Position numbers and translations under genes: made by a program. A stretch of 44,615 bases of DNA, from positions 1 to 44,615 of the forward strand of contig JAEUOX010000083.1 of the NCBI GenBank assembly GCA_016790475.1, read 5' to 3'. This DNA is from Rhodoferax sp. (GTDB lineage Bacteria; Pseudomonadota; Gammaproteobacteria; Burkholderiales; Burkholderiaceae_C). This document shows, one piece after another, positions 36,520 through 44,615 of this stretch (the stretch's first letter is position 1; every line of letters begins with the position of its first letter). The notes under the pieces are model-generated. The model did not search any database and was not told where the DNA came from. It saw only the letters and a program-made list of their open reading frames with translations.

Positions 36520-39500
36520 TCATGGGTCCGGTGGAAGATCGATCTGGGCGCCGTCCGCGCTCAGGAAGGCCGCGTGCACCGGCGCACCGCCGGCCAGCCC
36601 GGCGACGGCGCGCCGATAGGCCTGCAGCTGGGCGACCAGCGCAGGCTGGCGCTGCGGTTCGGCGGCGGACTTGTAGTCCAGCACCCACCAGGCGCCGGTG
36701 TCGCGGCGGCGCACCAGGCGGTCGATGCGCTGCAGCTGTCCATCCACGGCCAGCTCGACCTCGCTGCCCTGCCAGTCCAGGATCGCAGGATCCCAGACCC
36801 AGGCCCCCGCACCGGAGCGGATGCGGCGAGCCATGTCCAGCGCCTGCGCCGACTGCGTCGCCGAGAGTCGGAACTCCCTGGCGGCCAGGCCGGCCCGCTG
36901 CGGGGTCAGGTCGCCCCACTCCAGAAGACGGTGCATCGCCTTGCCCAGCCGTGCGGCCGGGCTGTCTTCCGGCGGGAGTTCCGGGCGCGCGGGGGGCACC
37001 CAGTCTGGCAGGGCCGGCAGATATACCACCGCCTCGCCCTCGCCCGCCACGCGCGCCGGCCCGGCGGTTTCCGGCGCCTCCAGCATCGGCAGGTTCAAGG
37101 CGCCGAGCCGGCGCCACCAGCTGCCGGACGCGTCACGGTGCGGTTCGATCGCGGACAGCAGGAGCGTCTCGCGCGCACGCGTCATCGCCACGTACAGCGC
37201 ATTGAGCTCCTCGCGCCGGCGCTGCGTCTGCTCGTGCGCCAGCAGCGCAGCAACACCGGGAGGCGGCGCCGTCTCGCTGGCCAGAAAGACCAGCTGGCGC
37301 GGATGCGCGGCCTGGCCCGGCCAGTCCACCAGCACGCCCATGGTGTCGCCCGGGCGCTCGGGCGTGTCGGTGTCCAGCAGCACGACGCCGCGCGCCTCCA
37401 GCCCCTTGGCGCCATGCACGGTCAGCAGGCGCACCGCGTTGTCGAGCCGGGCGGCCGGGGCCTGCACGCCGCCGGCCTTCAGCGCGCGCACCAGTGCGTA
37501 GGGCGTGGCGTAGCGGCCACCGGCCAGCTGCAGGCTGGCCTCCGGCAGCGCGCGCAGGTTCGCCAGGACCGCGCTGCGCTGGTCGGCCGGCGCCGCGGCG
37601 GCAAAGCGGGCCAGCACGTCCGCCTCGGTGTAGATCGCCTGCAGCGCGTCATGGGGCGGCAGGCTGCGCACCAGCACACGCCAGCGCTGCAACTGCGCGC
37701 CGAGGCCGGCCAGCGGGCTGTCGGCGGGCCAGTCCAGCTGCAGCCGGTCGAACCAGCTGAGCGCGCGCTCCGCGCCACGCAGGCGCAGGGCCACCAGCGC
37801 CGCATCGTCGAGCCCGAACAGCGGTGACTTCAGCGCCCGCGCCAGCGAAAGATCGTGGTGCGGCGACACCAGCGCGTCGAGCAGCGCGACGATGTCCTGC
37901 ACCTCGCAGCAGTCGCCCAGTGCGGTCTTCTCGCCGATCTGCGCGGGGATGCCCAGCGCACGCAGGGCCTGCTGCATCGGCTGCAAGCCCACGCGCCGGC
38001 GCGACAGAACCATCAGCTCGCCCGGCTGCCAGCCCGCCTGCAGGCACTGCACGATCCAGGCCGCCACCTGCCGGGCCTCCCGGGTGCGCAGGGTTTCCTC
38101 GGCCACCTCGCGGGGCTGTGTCAGGCTGTCGCGCCAGCCAGCGGGCCCTGCGTCCGGATCCGGGGCCGCCGCATGGTCCGGCGTCGCACGCGCGATGGGC
38201 GGCAGCACCGCCACCTGCCCCTGCGCGGATGCGTCGGTGGTGTGCGTGCGAAAGCCGTTGAACGCACCGGCCGCCACCGCCGCCTGCAGCGTCGCGTTGA
38301 CGACGCCGATCACCTGCTGCGCATTGCGGCGGGTGTGGTCGCAGCTCAGCCGGTCGCCACCCAGCACCGTGGCGACGAACTGCTGGGCCGCCTCGAACAC
38401 CTGCGGTTCCGCGCGGCGGAAGCGGTAGATGCTCTGCTTCGGGTCCCCGACGATGAAGACGCTGGGCGCCTGGCTGCCGGCCCCGGCATAACTGCCCAGC
38501 CAGGACGACAGGGCCTGCCACTGCAAGGGGTTCGTGTCCTGGAACTCGTCGATCAGCAGGTGCCGCACCCGCGCATCGAGCCGCTCCTGGACCCAGCCGC
38601 TCAGGACCGGATCGCACAGCAGGCTGCCCGCGGCACGCTCCACGTCGGCCATGTCCACCCAGCCGCGTTCACGCTTCAGATCGGCGTGGCAGCGGATCAG
38701 CAGGCGGGTCAGGCGGGCCATGCGCTGCTGGTAACGCCAGGCCTGGTGCTGCCGGTCGGCGGCGCACAGTTCGGCCAGCCAGTCCGCCGCCGCCTGGGCG
38801 GCGGGGAACTTTTCCAGATGGCGGGTCAGGCGGTCTTCCGTCTTCACGAACAGCGCGCGGCGCAGTTGCTTGAGCAGGGCGTCCTCGTCCTGCTGCGGGC
38901 CACCGGGCAGCCCGAAGGCCTCCAGGATCGCGTCGGCTACGGCTGGCGCCGTCTTGCCAGGCGCCTGCCCGAGCGCCTTCGCCCAGTCGAGCCAGCGCGC
39001 GCGCACCGACGGCTCCAGCAGCATCGCAGCCGGCGCCGGTGGGCCGGCGAACGCCGGGAACAGTTCCGCAAAAGGCTGCACCGCGTTGTCGACGCAGCCG
39101 GCGGCATCTGCCAGCAGGAACTCGGTGCGCTTGGACAGCGCGGCGGCCAGCGCCTTGTCGACCTGGGAGCGACCATGCCGCTGCACGAGCTCCTGGTAGT
39201 CCTGCCGGGAGGGTGGCGCGTCCAGCAGCGCCTGGTAGAAGCGGCGCCAGACCAGCGCGACGGCCTGCGTGTCGTCCTCCAGCAGTTCGTACTGCACCGG
39301 CAGCTCCAGCCGCTGCAGCACGGCCAGCGGGGCGGCCTTCAGCAGCGCGGCGAACCAGCTGTGGAAGGTGCGCACCTGCACCAGCCGACCGGTCTCCAGC
39401 ACGCGGGCATACAGCCCGGCCAGTTGGGGGCGCAGGGCCGGGATGTCCTGCGCCGGCACGCCCCGGATGCGCAGCGCCTCATCCAGCGCCTCCGGGCCCG

Positions 39501-39798
39501 CCCTGGAGAAGTCATGCAACCAGGTGTGCAGCCGCTCGCGCATCTCGGTGGCGGCGCGCTTCGTGAACGTGATCGCCAGGATCTCCTGCGGCTGCAGCGC
39601 CGGCTGGCCCTCCCGCGGATGCATGCCCGCCAGCAGCGCGCGCACCATCCGGGACACCAGCATCCAGGTCTTGCCGGCACCCGCGCAGGCCTCCACCGCC
39701 ACGCTGCGGGCCGGGTCACAGGCCCGGGCATAGAACTGTTCCGCGGTGACGCGGTGCCCGTTGTGCTCGTAGGCAGGTGCGACCCGTGCGTCGGCCAT
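36520..39798 (-). CDS. addA: AddA-like UvrD-family helicase/exonuclease
   Basis: Helicase-nuclease subunit that processes double-strand DNA ends for RecA-dependent repair. 1092 residues. Walker A is ACAGAGKT (37-44), with motif Ia ITFTKRAATEMRERL. Motif II is LLIDEFQDTNPLQW, motif III VGDPKQSIYRFRRAEP, and motif V/VI is seen in LLTVHGAKGLEA and LYVAMTRARETL. The C-terminus has a PD-(D/E)XK nuclease: VLDYKSAAEP followed by QLQAYRRAV. The combined helicase-nuclease layout matches AddA rather than RecB plus RecC and RecD. The ATG ends at 39798 and overlaps the addB stop by one base (TGATG). The long in-frame extension upstream is addB antisense-frame sequence and is rejected. Confidence 0.93.
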   Translation of the reverse strand: MADARVAPAYEHNGHRVTAEQFYARACDPARSVAVEACAGAGKTWMLVSRMVRALLAGMHPREGQPALQPQEILAITFTKRAATEMRERLHTWLHDFSRAGPEALDEALRIRGVPAQDIPALRPQLAGLYARVLETGRLVQVRTFHSWFAALLKAAPLAVLQRLELPVQYELLEDDTQAVALVWRRFYQALLDAPPSRQDYQELVQRHGRSQVDKALAAALSKRTEFLLADAAGCVDNAVQPFAELFPAFAGPPAPAAMLLEPSVRARWLDWAKALGQAPGKTAPAVADAILEAFGLPGGPQQDEDALLKQLRRALFVKTEDRLTRHLEKFPAAQAAADWLAELCAADRQHQAWRYQQRMARLTRLLIRCHADLKRERGWVDMADVERAAGSLLCDPVLSGWVQERLDARVRHLLIDEFQDTNPLQWQALSSWLGSYAGAGSQAPSVFIVGDPKQSIYRFRRAEPQVFEAAQQFVATVLGGDRLSCDHTRRNAQQVIGVVNATLQAAVAAGAFNGFRTHTTDASAQGQVAVLPPIARATPDHAAAPDPDAGPAGWRDSLTQPREVAEETLRTREARQVAAWIVQCLQAGWQPGELMVLSRRRVGLQPMQQALRALGIPAQIGEKTALGDCCEVQDIVALLDALVSPHHDLSLARALKSPLFGLDDAALVALRLRGAERALSWFDRLQLDWPADSPLAGLGAQLQRWRVLVRSLPPHDALQAIYTEADVLARFAAAAPADQRSAVLANLRALPEASLQLAGGRYATPYALVRALKAGGVQAPAARLDNAVRLLTVHGAKGLEARGVVLLDTDTPERPGDTMGVLVDWPGQAAHPRQLVFLASETAPPPGVAALLAHEQTQRRREELNALYVAMTRARETLLLSAIEPHRDASGSWWRRLGALNLPMLEAPETAGPARVAGEGEAVVYLPALPDWVPPARPELPPEDSPAARLGKAMHRLLEWGDLTPQRAGLAAREFRLSATQSAQALDMARRIRSGAGAWVWDPAILDWQGSEVELAVDGQLQRIDRLVRRRDTGAWWVLDYKSAAEPQRQPALVAQLQAYRRAVAGLAGGAPVHAAFLSADGAQIDLPPDP

Positions 39799-42323
39799 CA
39801 GGCGGCTTCCTCGGGTCGTGCGGCACCGTCCGGTGCCCAGAAGTCCTGCCGGCACAGGCCCCGCGCCGCACAGTGGTCGCAGGCGGACCCGGCGCCCAGC
39901 GCCGGCAGCGGCGCCCCCTCGGCGATGCGATCCATGTCCTGCTGCAGCGCCTGGCGCAGCCGGTCCCGCCACGCCGGGAGGTCCGCAGCCGCCAGTGCCT
40001 TGGTCGGCTCGCTCTCGACGATGCTGACGTAGGCGCCGCTGACGGGATCCGCCGGCAGCAGTGCCGCGTAGAACGCCAGCTGCACATCCTCGGCGGGATG
40101 CTTGATGCGTGCCTCGGTGGTGCCGCGCGATTCGGTCTTGTAGTCGATCACCATCGCCCCGCCGTCGGGCAACCGGTCGATGCGGTCGACGCGACCGCGC
40201 AGCGACCACCGCCCCAGGCGCTGCTGCAGGTCCTGCTCGGCCTGCGCGAAGCGCGCGCCGGCGGAGGCATGGTCGGCATGCCAGCGCAGGTAGGCGTCGC
40301 GCACGCGCGGCCAGGCGCTGGCAAACGGCAGAAACTCCGCCTCGCTCAGACCCAGGGCCTGCGTCGCCCGCTCGGCGGCGGCGTCCAGCAGCGTATCCGG
40401 GTTCGCCGTGTCGCCGGAAGCGTCGTCGCGGAGCTGCTCGTGGAACTCCTTCAGCACCATGTGCAGCCAGTTGCCGAAGTCCCGCTTGTCGAGCGTGCCG
40501 TCCAGTTCGTCCTGCTCCTGCAAGCCGAGCAGGCGCAACGCAAAGAAGCGGTAGGGGCAGCGCCGCAGGTCCTCGTAGCTGCTGGCCGACAGGGCCGGCA
40601 GCGGCAGGCTCTCGGCGCGCGGCGCCGGCCTGTGCACGGGCCGCACCGGCAGGGGCCGCCGGGTGCGGGGGTCCTGCCCTTCGGCGGGTTGCGACTGCAG
40701 CAACTCCAGCAGCCAGATGCCGGGCATCACATGCTCACCGGCCTCGCTCTGGCGCCACAGGATGTCCAGCCGGGGCGACTGCAACGCGTACAGCCAGGCC
40801 GCGCGGCCTGCCGCAGCGGCCGCGTCGCGCGAAGGCAGCCCGAGCAGTTGGCGCTGGGCCGGTGTCCAGAGGTCGTCCGGCTCCGGCGACGCAGGCAGAT
40901 GGACCTCGTCGCAGCCCGGCAGCACGACGGCGGCAAAGGCGCGACCGAGCAACTGGCTCAGGGGCAGGATGACCAGATCCGCCTGGCCCGGGTGCGGCGG
41001 CACGAAGCTGCCGGATTCCAGCGTCTGGCGCACCCAGTCTGCAAAGGCAGCGGCCGACATCGGACGGGCCATCGCCTCGAACTCGCTGGCGTCTTCGGCC
41101 CGCAGGCGCAGCGCCTCTGTCACGGCCTGCCCGGCGATGTCGGCCTGCAGGCCACTCCACTGCCCGCAGGTCTCCAGGGCCTGCTGCACGCTGTGCAGCC
41201 ACTGGGTCAGCGGACGCGCCGACTGCAGACCCTCACGCACCGACTGGATCGCGGTCACCAGCGGAAGATCGGTGGCGACGCGCTGCCACTGGGCCACGCC
41301 GCCGCGCCGCAACGCGCGCTCCAGCTCCGCCAGGGCCTGCGGCTCGAAAGCCGGTGCCTCCTTGGCCCACTCCAGCACGGCGTCGCAGCTTGCGTTCCAG
41401 GCACTGGCCCGCAGCAGCGCCATCAGGCCGGCCGCGGCCCGGGTCGTCGACAGGGTCCAGCCGGTCTCGTCACGGATCGCGACACCAACGTCGGCCAGCA
41501 TCGCTCGGACCCGGCGTGTCAGCAGACGGTCCTGCGCGACCAGCGCAACCGGCGCACGCCCCGCCTGCAGATGCGCCAGGATGCAGGCGGCGGCCTGCTG
41601 CGCCTCGTCTTCCGCATCCAGCGCCCGGTGGATCTCCAGCGCGTCGCCTTGTGCAGTCTGTTCGGGCAGCGACAGCACGATTGTCCGTTCCGCATCGCGC
41701 GCCGCCAGTGCCGCGGGCAGCGGCTCCGGCTGGAAGCCCTGCACGACCACCAGCAGATCCACCTCCACCGGAAACAGCACATCCGTGGCGTAGCTGGAGT
41801 TCGCCGCCCAGGCCAGCGCAATGCGGCCGATCCAGGCCTCCAGCTCCAGCGCGGCATCCTGGGCCGGCGCCGCCAACTGCGCCGCCAGCCGACTGCCCCA
41901 GGCGGGGCGCTCGGACGGTGGCACCGCGCACGCGGTGCGTGCCAGACCCCAGGCCGCGCGCATCAGCACCGCAGCGAAATCCTGGCGGCGCGGCCCGAGA
42001 CCGGCCCGCGCCAGCAGGGATCCGGCTGTCAGCAGGTCATGCGCGGCGTCCAGCCGCAGGTCGTCCCCCCCGGCCGGCAGCGCACCCAGCGCACGGGCCC
42101 AGTTCTGGGTGGTTTCGAAGCGGGGAACGAACAGCGCACCGGCGGGCCGGTCGGCCCCGCCCTGCAGCCAGGCCGCGCGGGCCAGCGGCATCAGCTGCGC
42201 AAACGGCACCAGCACCACGGTTCGCGCCGGGTGGGCCTGCAGGCGCTGCATCGCCACGCGAACGGTCTCGGCCACACGCAGCCACGCACGCTGGGCGTGA
42301 TGGTTTGTCGCTATGTCATTCAT
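39798..42323 (-). CDS. addB: AddB-like PD-(D/E)XK nuclease with iron-sulfur cluster
   Basis: Partner of AddA. 841 residues from MNDIATNHH. The N-terminal half is a helicase-like fold without a Walker A motif (TVVLVPFAQLMPLARAAW where a P-loop would be), so it probably does not hydrolyse ATP. The C-terminal nuclease has RVDRIDRLPDGGAMVIDYKTES and then DVQLAFYAALL. Iron-sulfur ligands are CPYRFFALRLLGL before the domain and C-x2-C-x5-C at 39852-39881, as in AddB and Cas4-type nucleases. Upstream GTG starts at 42338 and 42332 are possible. It is divergent from trxA with 83 bases between starts. Confidence 0.9.
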   Translation of the reverse strand: MNDIATNHHAQRAWLRVAETVRVAMQRLQAHPARTVVLVPFAQLMPLARAAWLQGGADRPAGALFVPRFETTQNWARALGALPAGGDDLRLDAAHDLLTAGSLLARAGLGPRRQDFAAVLMRAAWGLARTACAVPPSERPAWGSRLAAQLAAPAQDAALELEAWIGRIALAWAANSSYATDVLFPVEVDLLVVVQGFQPEPLPAALAARDAERTIVLSLPEQTAQGDALEIHRALDAEDEAQQAAACILAHLQAGRAPVALVAQDRLLTRRVRAMLADVGVAIRDETGWTLSTTRAAAGLMALLRASAWNASCDAVLEWAKEAPAFEPQALAELERALRRGGVAQWQRVATDLPLVTAIQSVREGLQSARPLTQWLHSVQQALETCGQWSGLQADIAGQAVTEALRLRAEDASEFEAMARPMSAAAFADWVRQTLESGSFVPPHPGQADLVILPLSQLLGRAFAAVVLPGCDEVHLPASPEPDDLWTPAQRQLLGLPSRDAAAAAGRAAWLYALQSPRLDILWRQSEAGEHVMPGIWLLELLQSQPAEGQDPRTRRPLPVRPVHRPAPRAESLPLPALSASSYEDLRRCPYRFFALRLLGLQEQDELDGTLDKRDFGNWLHMVLKEFHEQLRDDASGDTANPDTLLDAAAERATQALGLSEAEFLPFASAWPRVRDAYLRWHADHASAGARFAQAEQDLQQRLGRWSLRGRVDRIDRLPDGGAMVIDYKTESRGTTEARIKHPAEDVQLAFYAALLPADPVSGAYVSIVESEPTKALAAADLPAWRDRLRQALQQDMDRIAEGAPLPALGAGSACDHCAARGLCRQDFWAPDGAARPEEAA

Positions 42324-42406
42324 AGCTTGCACAGGCACGGCGCCCCGGGTCGGTTTCTGTCACAATTTCTGCACTGTACCTGTACCGTCACCCACGAGGA
42401 CCCTCC

Positions 42407-42739
42407 ATGGCCAACGACCTCATCAAGCATGTTTCCGACGCATCCTTCGAAACCGATGTGCTGCAGTCCAAGCACCCGGTACTGGTGGACTACTGGGCCG
42501 AGTGGTGCGGTCCCTGCAAGATGATCGCCCCGATCCTGGACGAAGTCGCCACCGGCTACGAGGGCAAGCTGCAGATCGCCAAGATGAACGTCGACGAGAA
42601 CCGTGACATCCCGGCGAAGTTCGGCATCCGCGGCATCCCGACGCTGATGCTGTTCAAGGACGGCCAGCTCGCCGCCACGAAGGTCGGTGCCATGAGCAAG
42701 TCGCAGCTCACGGCCTTCATCGACCAGCAGCTCGCCTGA
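42407..42739 (+). CDS. trxA: Thioredoxin 1
   Basis: Small dithiol-disulfide reductant for ribonucleotide reductase and many other proteins. 110 residues. The active site is WCGPC with C34 and C37 in [22 protein letters not shown]. The buried acid is in LVDYW, and the cis-proline loop is [14 protein letters not shown]. The ATG at 42407 has GAGGA about 9 bases upstream. A strong terminator follows, then rho, a classic order in proteobacteria. Confidence 0.98.
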   Translation: MANDLIKHVSDASFETDVLQSKHPVLVDYWAEWCGPCKMIAPILDEVATGYEGKLQIAKMNVDENRDIPAKFGIRGIPTLMLFKDGQLAATKVGAMSKSQLTAFIDQQLA

Positions 42740-42763
42740 GCGCCGCCACCGCGGCAGTACCCG

Positions 42764-42794
42764 AAGGCCGCGCAGCCCTTGCGCGGCCTTTTTT
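42764..42794 (+). terminator. Rho-independent terminator after trxA
   Basis: AAGGCCGCGC (42764-42773) and GCGCGGCCTT (42781-42790) form a perfect 10-bp stem with a 7-base loop, ending in six T residues. It separates trxA from rho. Confidence 0.92.
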
Positions 42795-42799
42795 GCTGT

Positions 42800-42952
42800 C
42801 ATAATCCCGCGTGATCGCCGGCAGGCCTGTTCCTGCCGGTTCGAGTTACCGGTCGAGAATCTCCCGGCGCAGGCCACGCTCCAGCCCGCCGCCCCAACCC
42901 CCGCGCCGAGTTTCCGTCCGCTGCCTTTCCTCACCCCCTGTCTGGTCAATCC
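42800..42952 (+). promoter_or_regulatory. rho promoter -10 and C-rich leader
   Basis: CATAAT at 42800-42805 lies just past the trxA terminator. The leader has a perfect 8-bp hairpin, CCGGCAGG (42818-42825) with CCTGCCGG (42832-42839). From about 42873 to 42950 it is very C-rich and poor in G relative to C, with pyrimidine runs such as CTTTCCTCACCCCCTG. Such a region could be a Rho utilisation site for autoregulation. The -35 box is weak (TTGCGC at 15 bases). Confidence 0.45.
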
Positions 42953-44215
42953 ATGCATCTCAACGAACTCAAGGCACTGCATGTGTCGGAAGTCCTCAAG
43001 CAAGCTGAAGAGCTTGAGATCGAAAACACCGGCCGCATGCGCAAGCAGGAGTTGATGTTCGCCATCATCAAGAAGCGCGCGCGCACCGGCGAACAGATCA
43101 TTGCAGACGGCGTCCTGGAAATCCTGCCCGACGGCTTCGGCTTCCTGCGCAGCCCGGACACTAGCTACACCGCCAGCACCGACGACATCTACATCAGTCC
43201 GAGCCAGGTCCGGCGCTTCAACCTGCACACCGGGGACATGATCGAAGGCGAGGTACGCACGCCGAAGGACGGCGAACGCTACTTCGCGCTGAACAAGCTC
43301 GACAAGGTCAACGGCGGCGGGCCGGAGGAGAACAAGCACAAGGTGATGTTCGAGAACCTCACGCCGCTGTTCCCGAAGGAGCAGATGCGGCTGGAGCGGG
43401 ACATCAAGAGCGACGAGAACGTCACCGGTCGCATCATCGACATCATCGCGCCGATCGGCAAGGGCCAGCGTGCGCTGCTGGTGGCCCCGCCCAAGAGCGG
43501 CAAGACGGTCATGATGCAGCACATCGCCCACGCGATCTCGGCCAACTACCCGGCCAGCCACATGATGGTGCTGCTGGTCGACGAGCGGCCGGAGGAAGTG
43601 ACCGAGATGCAGCGCACGGTCAAGGGTGAGGTGATCGCCTCGACCTTCGACGAGCCTGCTGCGCGCCACGTGCACGTCGCCGAGATGGTGATCGAGCGAG
43701 CCAAGCGCCTGGTCGAGCTCAAGAAGGATGTCGTGATCCTGCTGGACTCCATCACCCGGCTGGCCCGCGCCTACAACAATGTGGTCCCCTCGTCCGGCAA
43801 GGTGCTCACCGGCGGCGTCGACGCCAATGCGCTGCAGCGGCCCAAGCGCTTCCTCGGCGCCGCCCGCAATGTCGAGGAAGGCGGCTCGCTGACCATCATC
43901 GCCACCGCGCTGATCGACACCGGCAGCCGGATGGACGAAGTGATCTTCGAGGAGTTCAAGGGCACCGGCAACTCCGAGATCCACCTGGACCGGCGCCTCT
44001 ACGAGAAGCGGGTCTTTCCGTCGATCCAGCTCAATCGCAGCGGCACGCGCCGCGAGGAACTGCTGCTGGCGCCCGAGATCCTGCAGAAGACCCGCATCCT
44101 GCGCCAGTTCCTCTACAACATGGACGAAATCGAATCCATGGAGCTCGTGCTCAAGCAGATGAAGGCGACCAAGACGAACGTCGAATTCTTCGACCAGATG
44201 CGCCGCGGCGGTTGA
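42953..44215 (+). CDS. rho: Transcription termination factor Rho
   Basis: Hexameric RNA helicase that ends transcription at C-rich sites. 420 residues. The N-terminal domain starts [20 protein letters not shown]. The primary RNA-binding fold has [23 protein letters not shown] and [15 protein letters not shown]. Walker A is [15 protein letters not shown], and the Walker B and R-loop region is [51 protein letters not shown] is conserved near the end. No clear Shine-Dalgarno precedes the ATG at 42953. Confidence 0.98.
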   Translation: MHLNELKALHVSEVLKQAEELEIENTGRMRKQELMFAIIKKRARTGEQIIADGVLEILPDGFGFLRSPDTSYTASTDDIYISPSQVRRFNLHTGDMIEGEVRTPKDGERYFALNKLDKVNGGGPEENKHKVMFENLTPLFPKEQMRLERDIKSDENVTGRIIDIIAPIGKGQRALLVAPPKSGKTVMMQHIAHAISANYPASHMMVLLVDERPEEVTEMQRTVKGEVIASTFDEPAARHVHVAEMVIERAKRLVELKKDVVILLDSITRLARAYNNVVPSSGKVLTGGVDANALQRPKRFLGAARNVEEGGSLTIIATALIDTGSRMDEVIFEEFKGTGNSEIHLDRRLYEKRVFPSIQLNRSGTRREELLLAPEILQKTRILRQFLYNMDEIESMELVLKQMKATKTNVEFFDQMRRGG

Positions 44216-44243
44216 GCGCGGCGGCCCGGCCCGGGTCTCGTGC

Positions 44244-44249
44244 CATAAT
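44244..44249 (+). promoter_or_regulatory. -10-like box for rpmE
   Basis: CATAAT in GTGCCATAATCGC, 94 bases upstream of the rpmE start. The same GCCATAAT context appears before ilvB and the sigma factor gene. Confidence 0.4.
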
Positions 44250-44342
44250 CGCAGGCTTTACCGCGAAAAGTACGCCGGAATCCTTAATCGCGCAGCGGGT
44301 TGCGTGATGTCCGGCGCGGCTGACGCAACTGAAGGAACCCCC

Positions 44343-44600
44343 ATGAAAGACGGAATCCACCCCAACTACCGCGAAGTCTGCTTCCTCGACCTTTCCAACA
44401 ACTTCAAGTTCGTGACGCGCTCCTGCGCCAACACGAAGGAAATGATCAAGATGGAAGACGGCCGCGAGCTGCCGCTGTACAAGCTGGACACCTCCAGCGA
44501 ATCGCACCCCTTCTACACCGGCACCCAGAAGTCCGTCGACAACATGGGCGGCCGCGTCGAGAAGTTCCGCAACCGCTTCGGCAAGACCGCCGTCAAGTAA
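44343..44600 (+). CDS. rpmE2: 50S ribosomal protein L31, type B
   Basis: 85 residues starting [19 protein letters not shown]. The type B features are the longer C-terminal part, [26 protein letters not shown], and the lack of the four-cysteine zinc site of type A; only two cysteines remain (VCF and SCAN). The ATG at 44343 has GAAGGAA upstream; an in-frame ATG at 44304 would add an unconserved 13 residues. It follows rho by 127 bases with its own CATAAT box. Confidence 0.96.
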   Translation: MKDGIHPNYREVCFLDLSNNFKFVTRSCANTKEMIKMEDGRELPLYKLDTSSESHPFYTGTQKSVDNMGGRVEKFRNRFGKTAVK

Positions 44601-44615
44601 ACCTTGCACCAGCAC

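Noticed and set aside
39777..42524. A 915-codon open frame on the plus strand opposite addB
   Set aside because: It mirrors the addB coding sequence and contains no domain motif; it also overruns trxA's start.

Overview
The window is a contiguous piece of a GC-rich (roughly 70 percent by eye) betaproteobacterial chromosome. Gene order and protein sequence point to Burkholderiales, probably close to Rubrivivax, Leptothrix or Sphaerotilus; this is an inference, since no search was run. Indicators are the ilvB-ilvN-ilvC-pssA-leuA order, the nadE-glnB pair, the dnaX-ybaB-recR cluster facing a small SRP RNA, the trxA-rho-rpmE order, and the sigma factor / DUF3619 / DUF3106 / RDD cassette. I see no insertion sequence, phage gene, tRNA, rRNA or CRISPR array. 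No stretch over 300 bases lacks a gene; the longest gaps (5079-5372 and 14171-14452) are divergent promoter regions.

Layout. 1-5078 (minus): branched-chain amino acid synthesis. ilvB, ilvN and ilvC end at a strong terminator, then pssA, a leucine-rich leader peptide with an attenuator, and the 5' part of leuA, which runs off the left edge. 5373-8568 (plus): a tightly overlapped operon of ECF-like sigma factor, DUF3619 membrane protein (candidate anti-sigma), exported DUF3106 protein, RDD membrane protein, diacylglycerol kinase and LOG-family hydrolase. 8575-10708 (minus): glnB and nadE. 10796-14170: FemAB/GNAT-like protein, glutathione transferase, an alpha/beta hydrolase and soluble pyrophosphatase. 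14453-16630: membrane H+-pyrophosphatase, divergent from ppa. 16726-22006 (plus): aldehyde dehydrogenase, SDR oxidoreductase, moaA, and one open frame that fuses MobA to MoeA. 22067-28229 (minus): methyltransferase, rnhA, RND membrane-fusion protein and RND pump. 28324-29931: MltD-like lytic transglycosylase. 29945-31528 (minus): orphan substrate-binding protein and MAPEG protein. 31550-34274 (minus): recR, ybaB, dnaX. 34343-34440 (plus): SRP RNA. 34471-42323 (minus): PEBP protein, flavoprotein, AddA-like and AddB-like nuclease/helicase subunits. 42407-44600 (plus): trxA, rho, rpmE type B.

Most of this is core housekeeping. The parts that reward a second look are: the leuA leader, whose -10 box is so close to the leader ATG that the leader mRNA may be leaderless; the sigma/DUF3619/DUF3106 cassette, whose architecture resembles the CnrH-CnrY-CnrX sigma / anti-sigma / periplasmic sensor modules; the MobA-MoeA fusion; the A9 run in dnaX that places a -1 frame stop three codons downstream and could make the short gamma subunit; and a low-complexity insertion of about 119 residues in the RND membrane-fusion protein.
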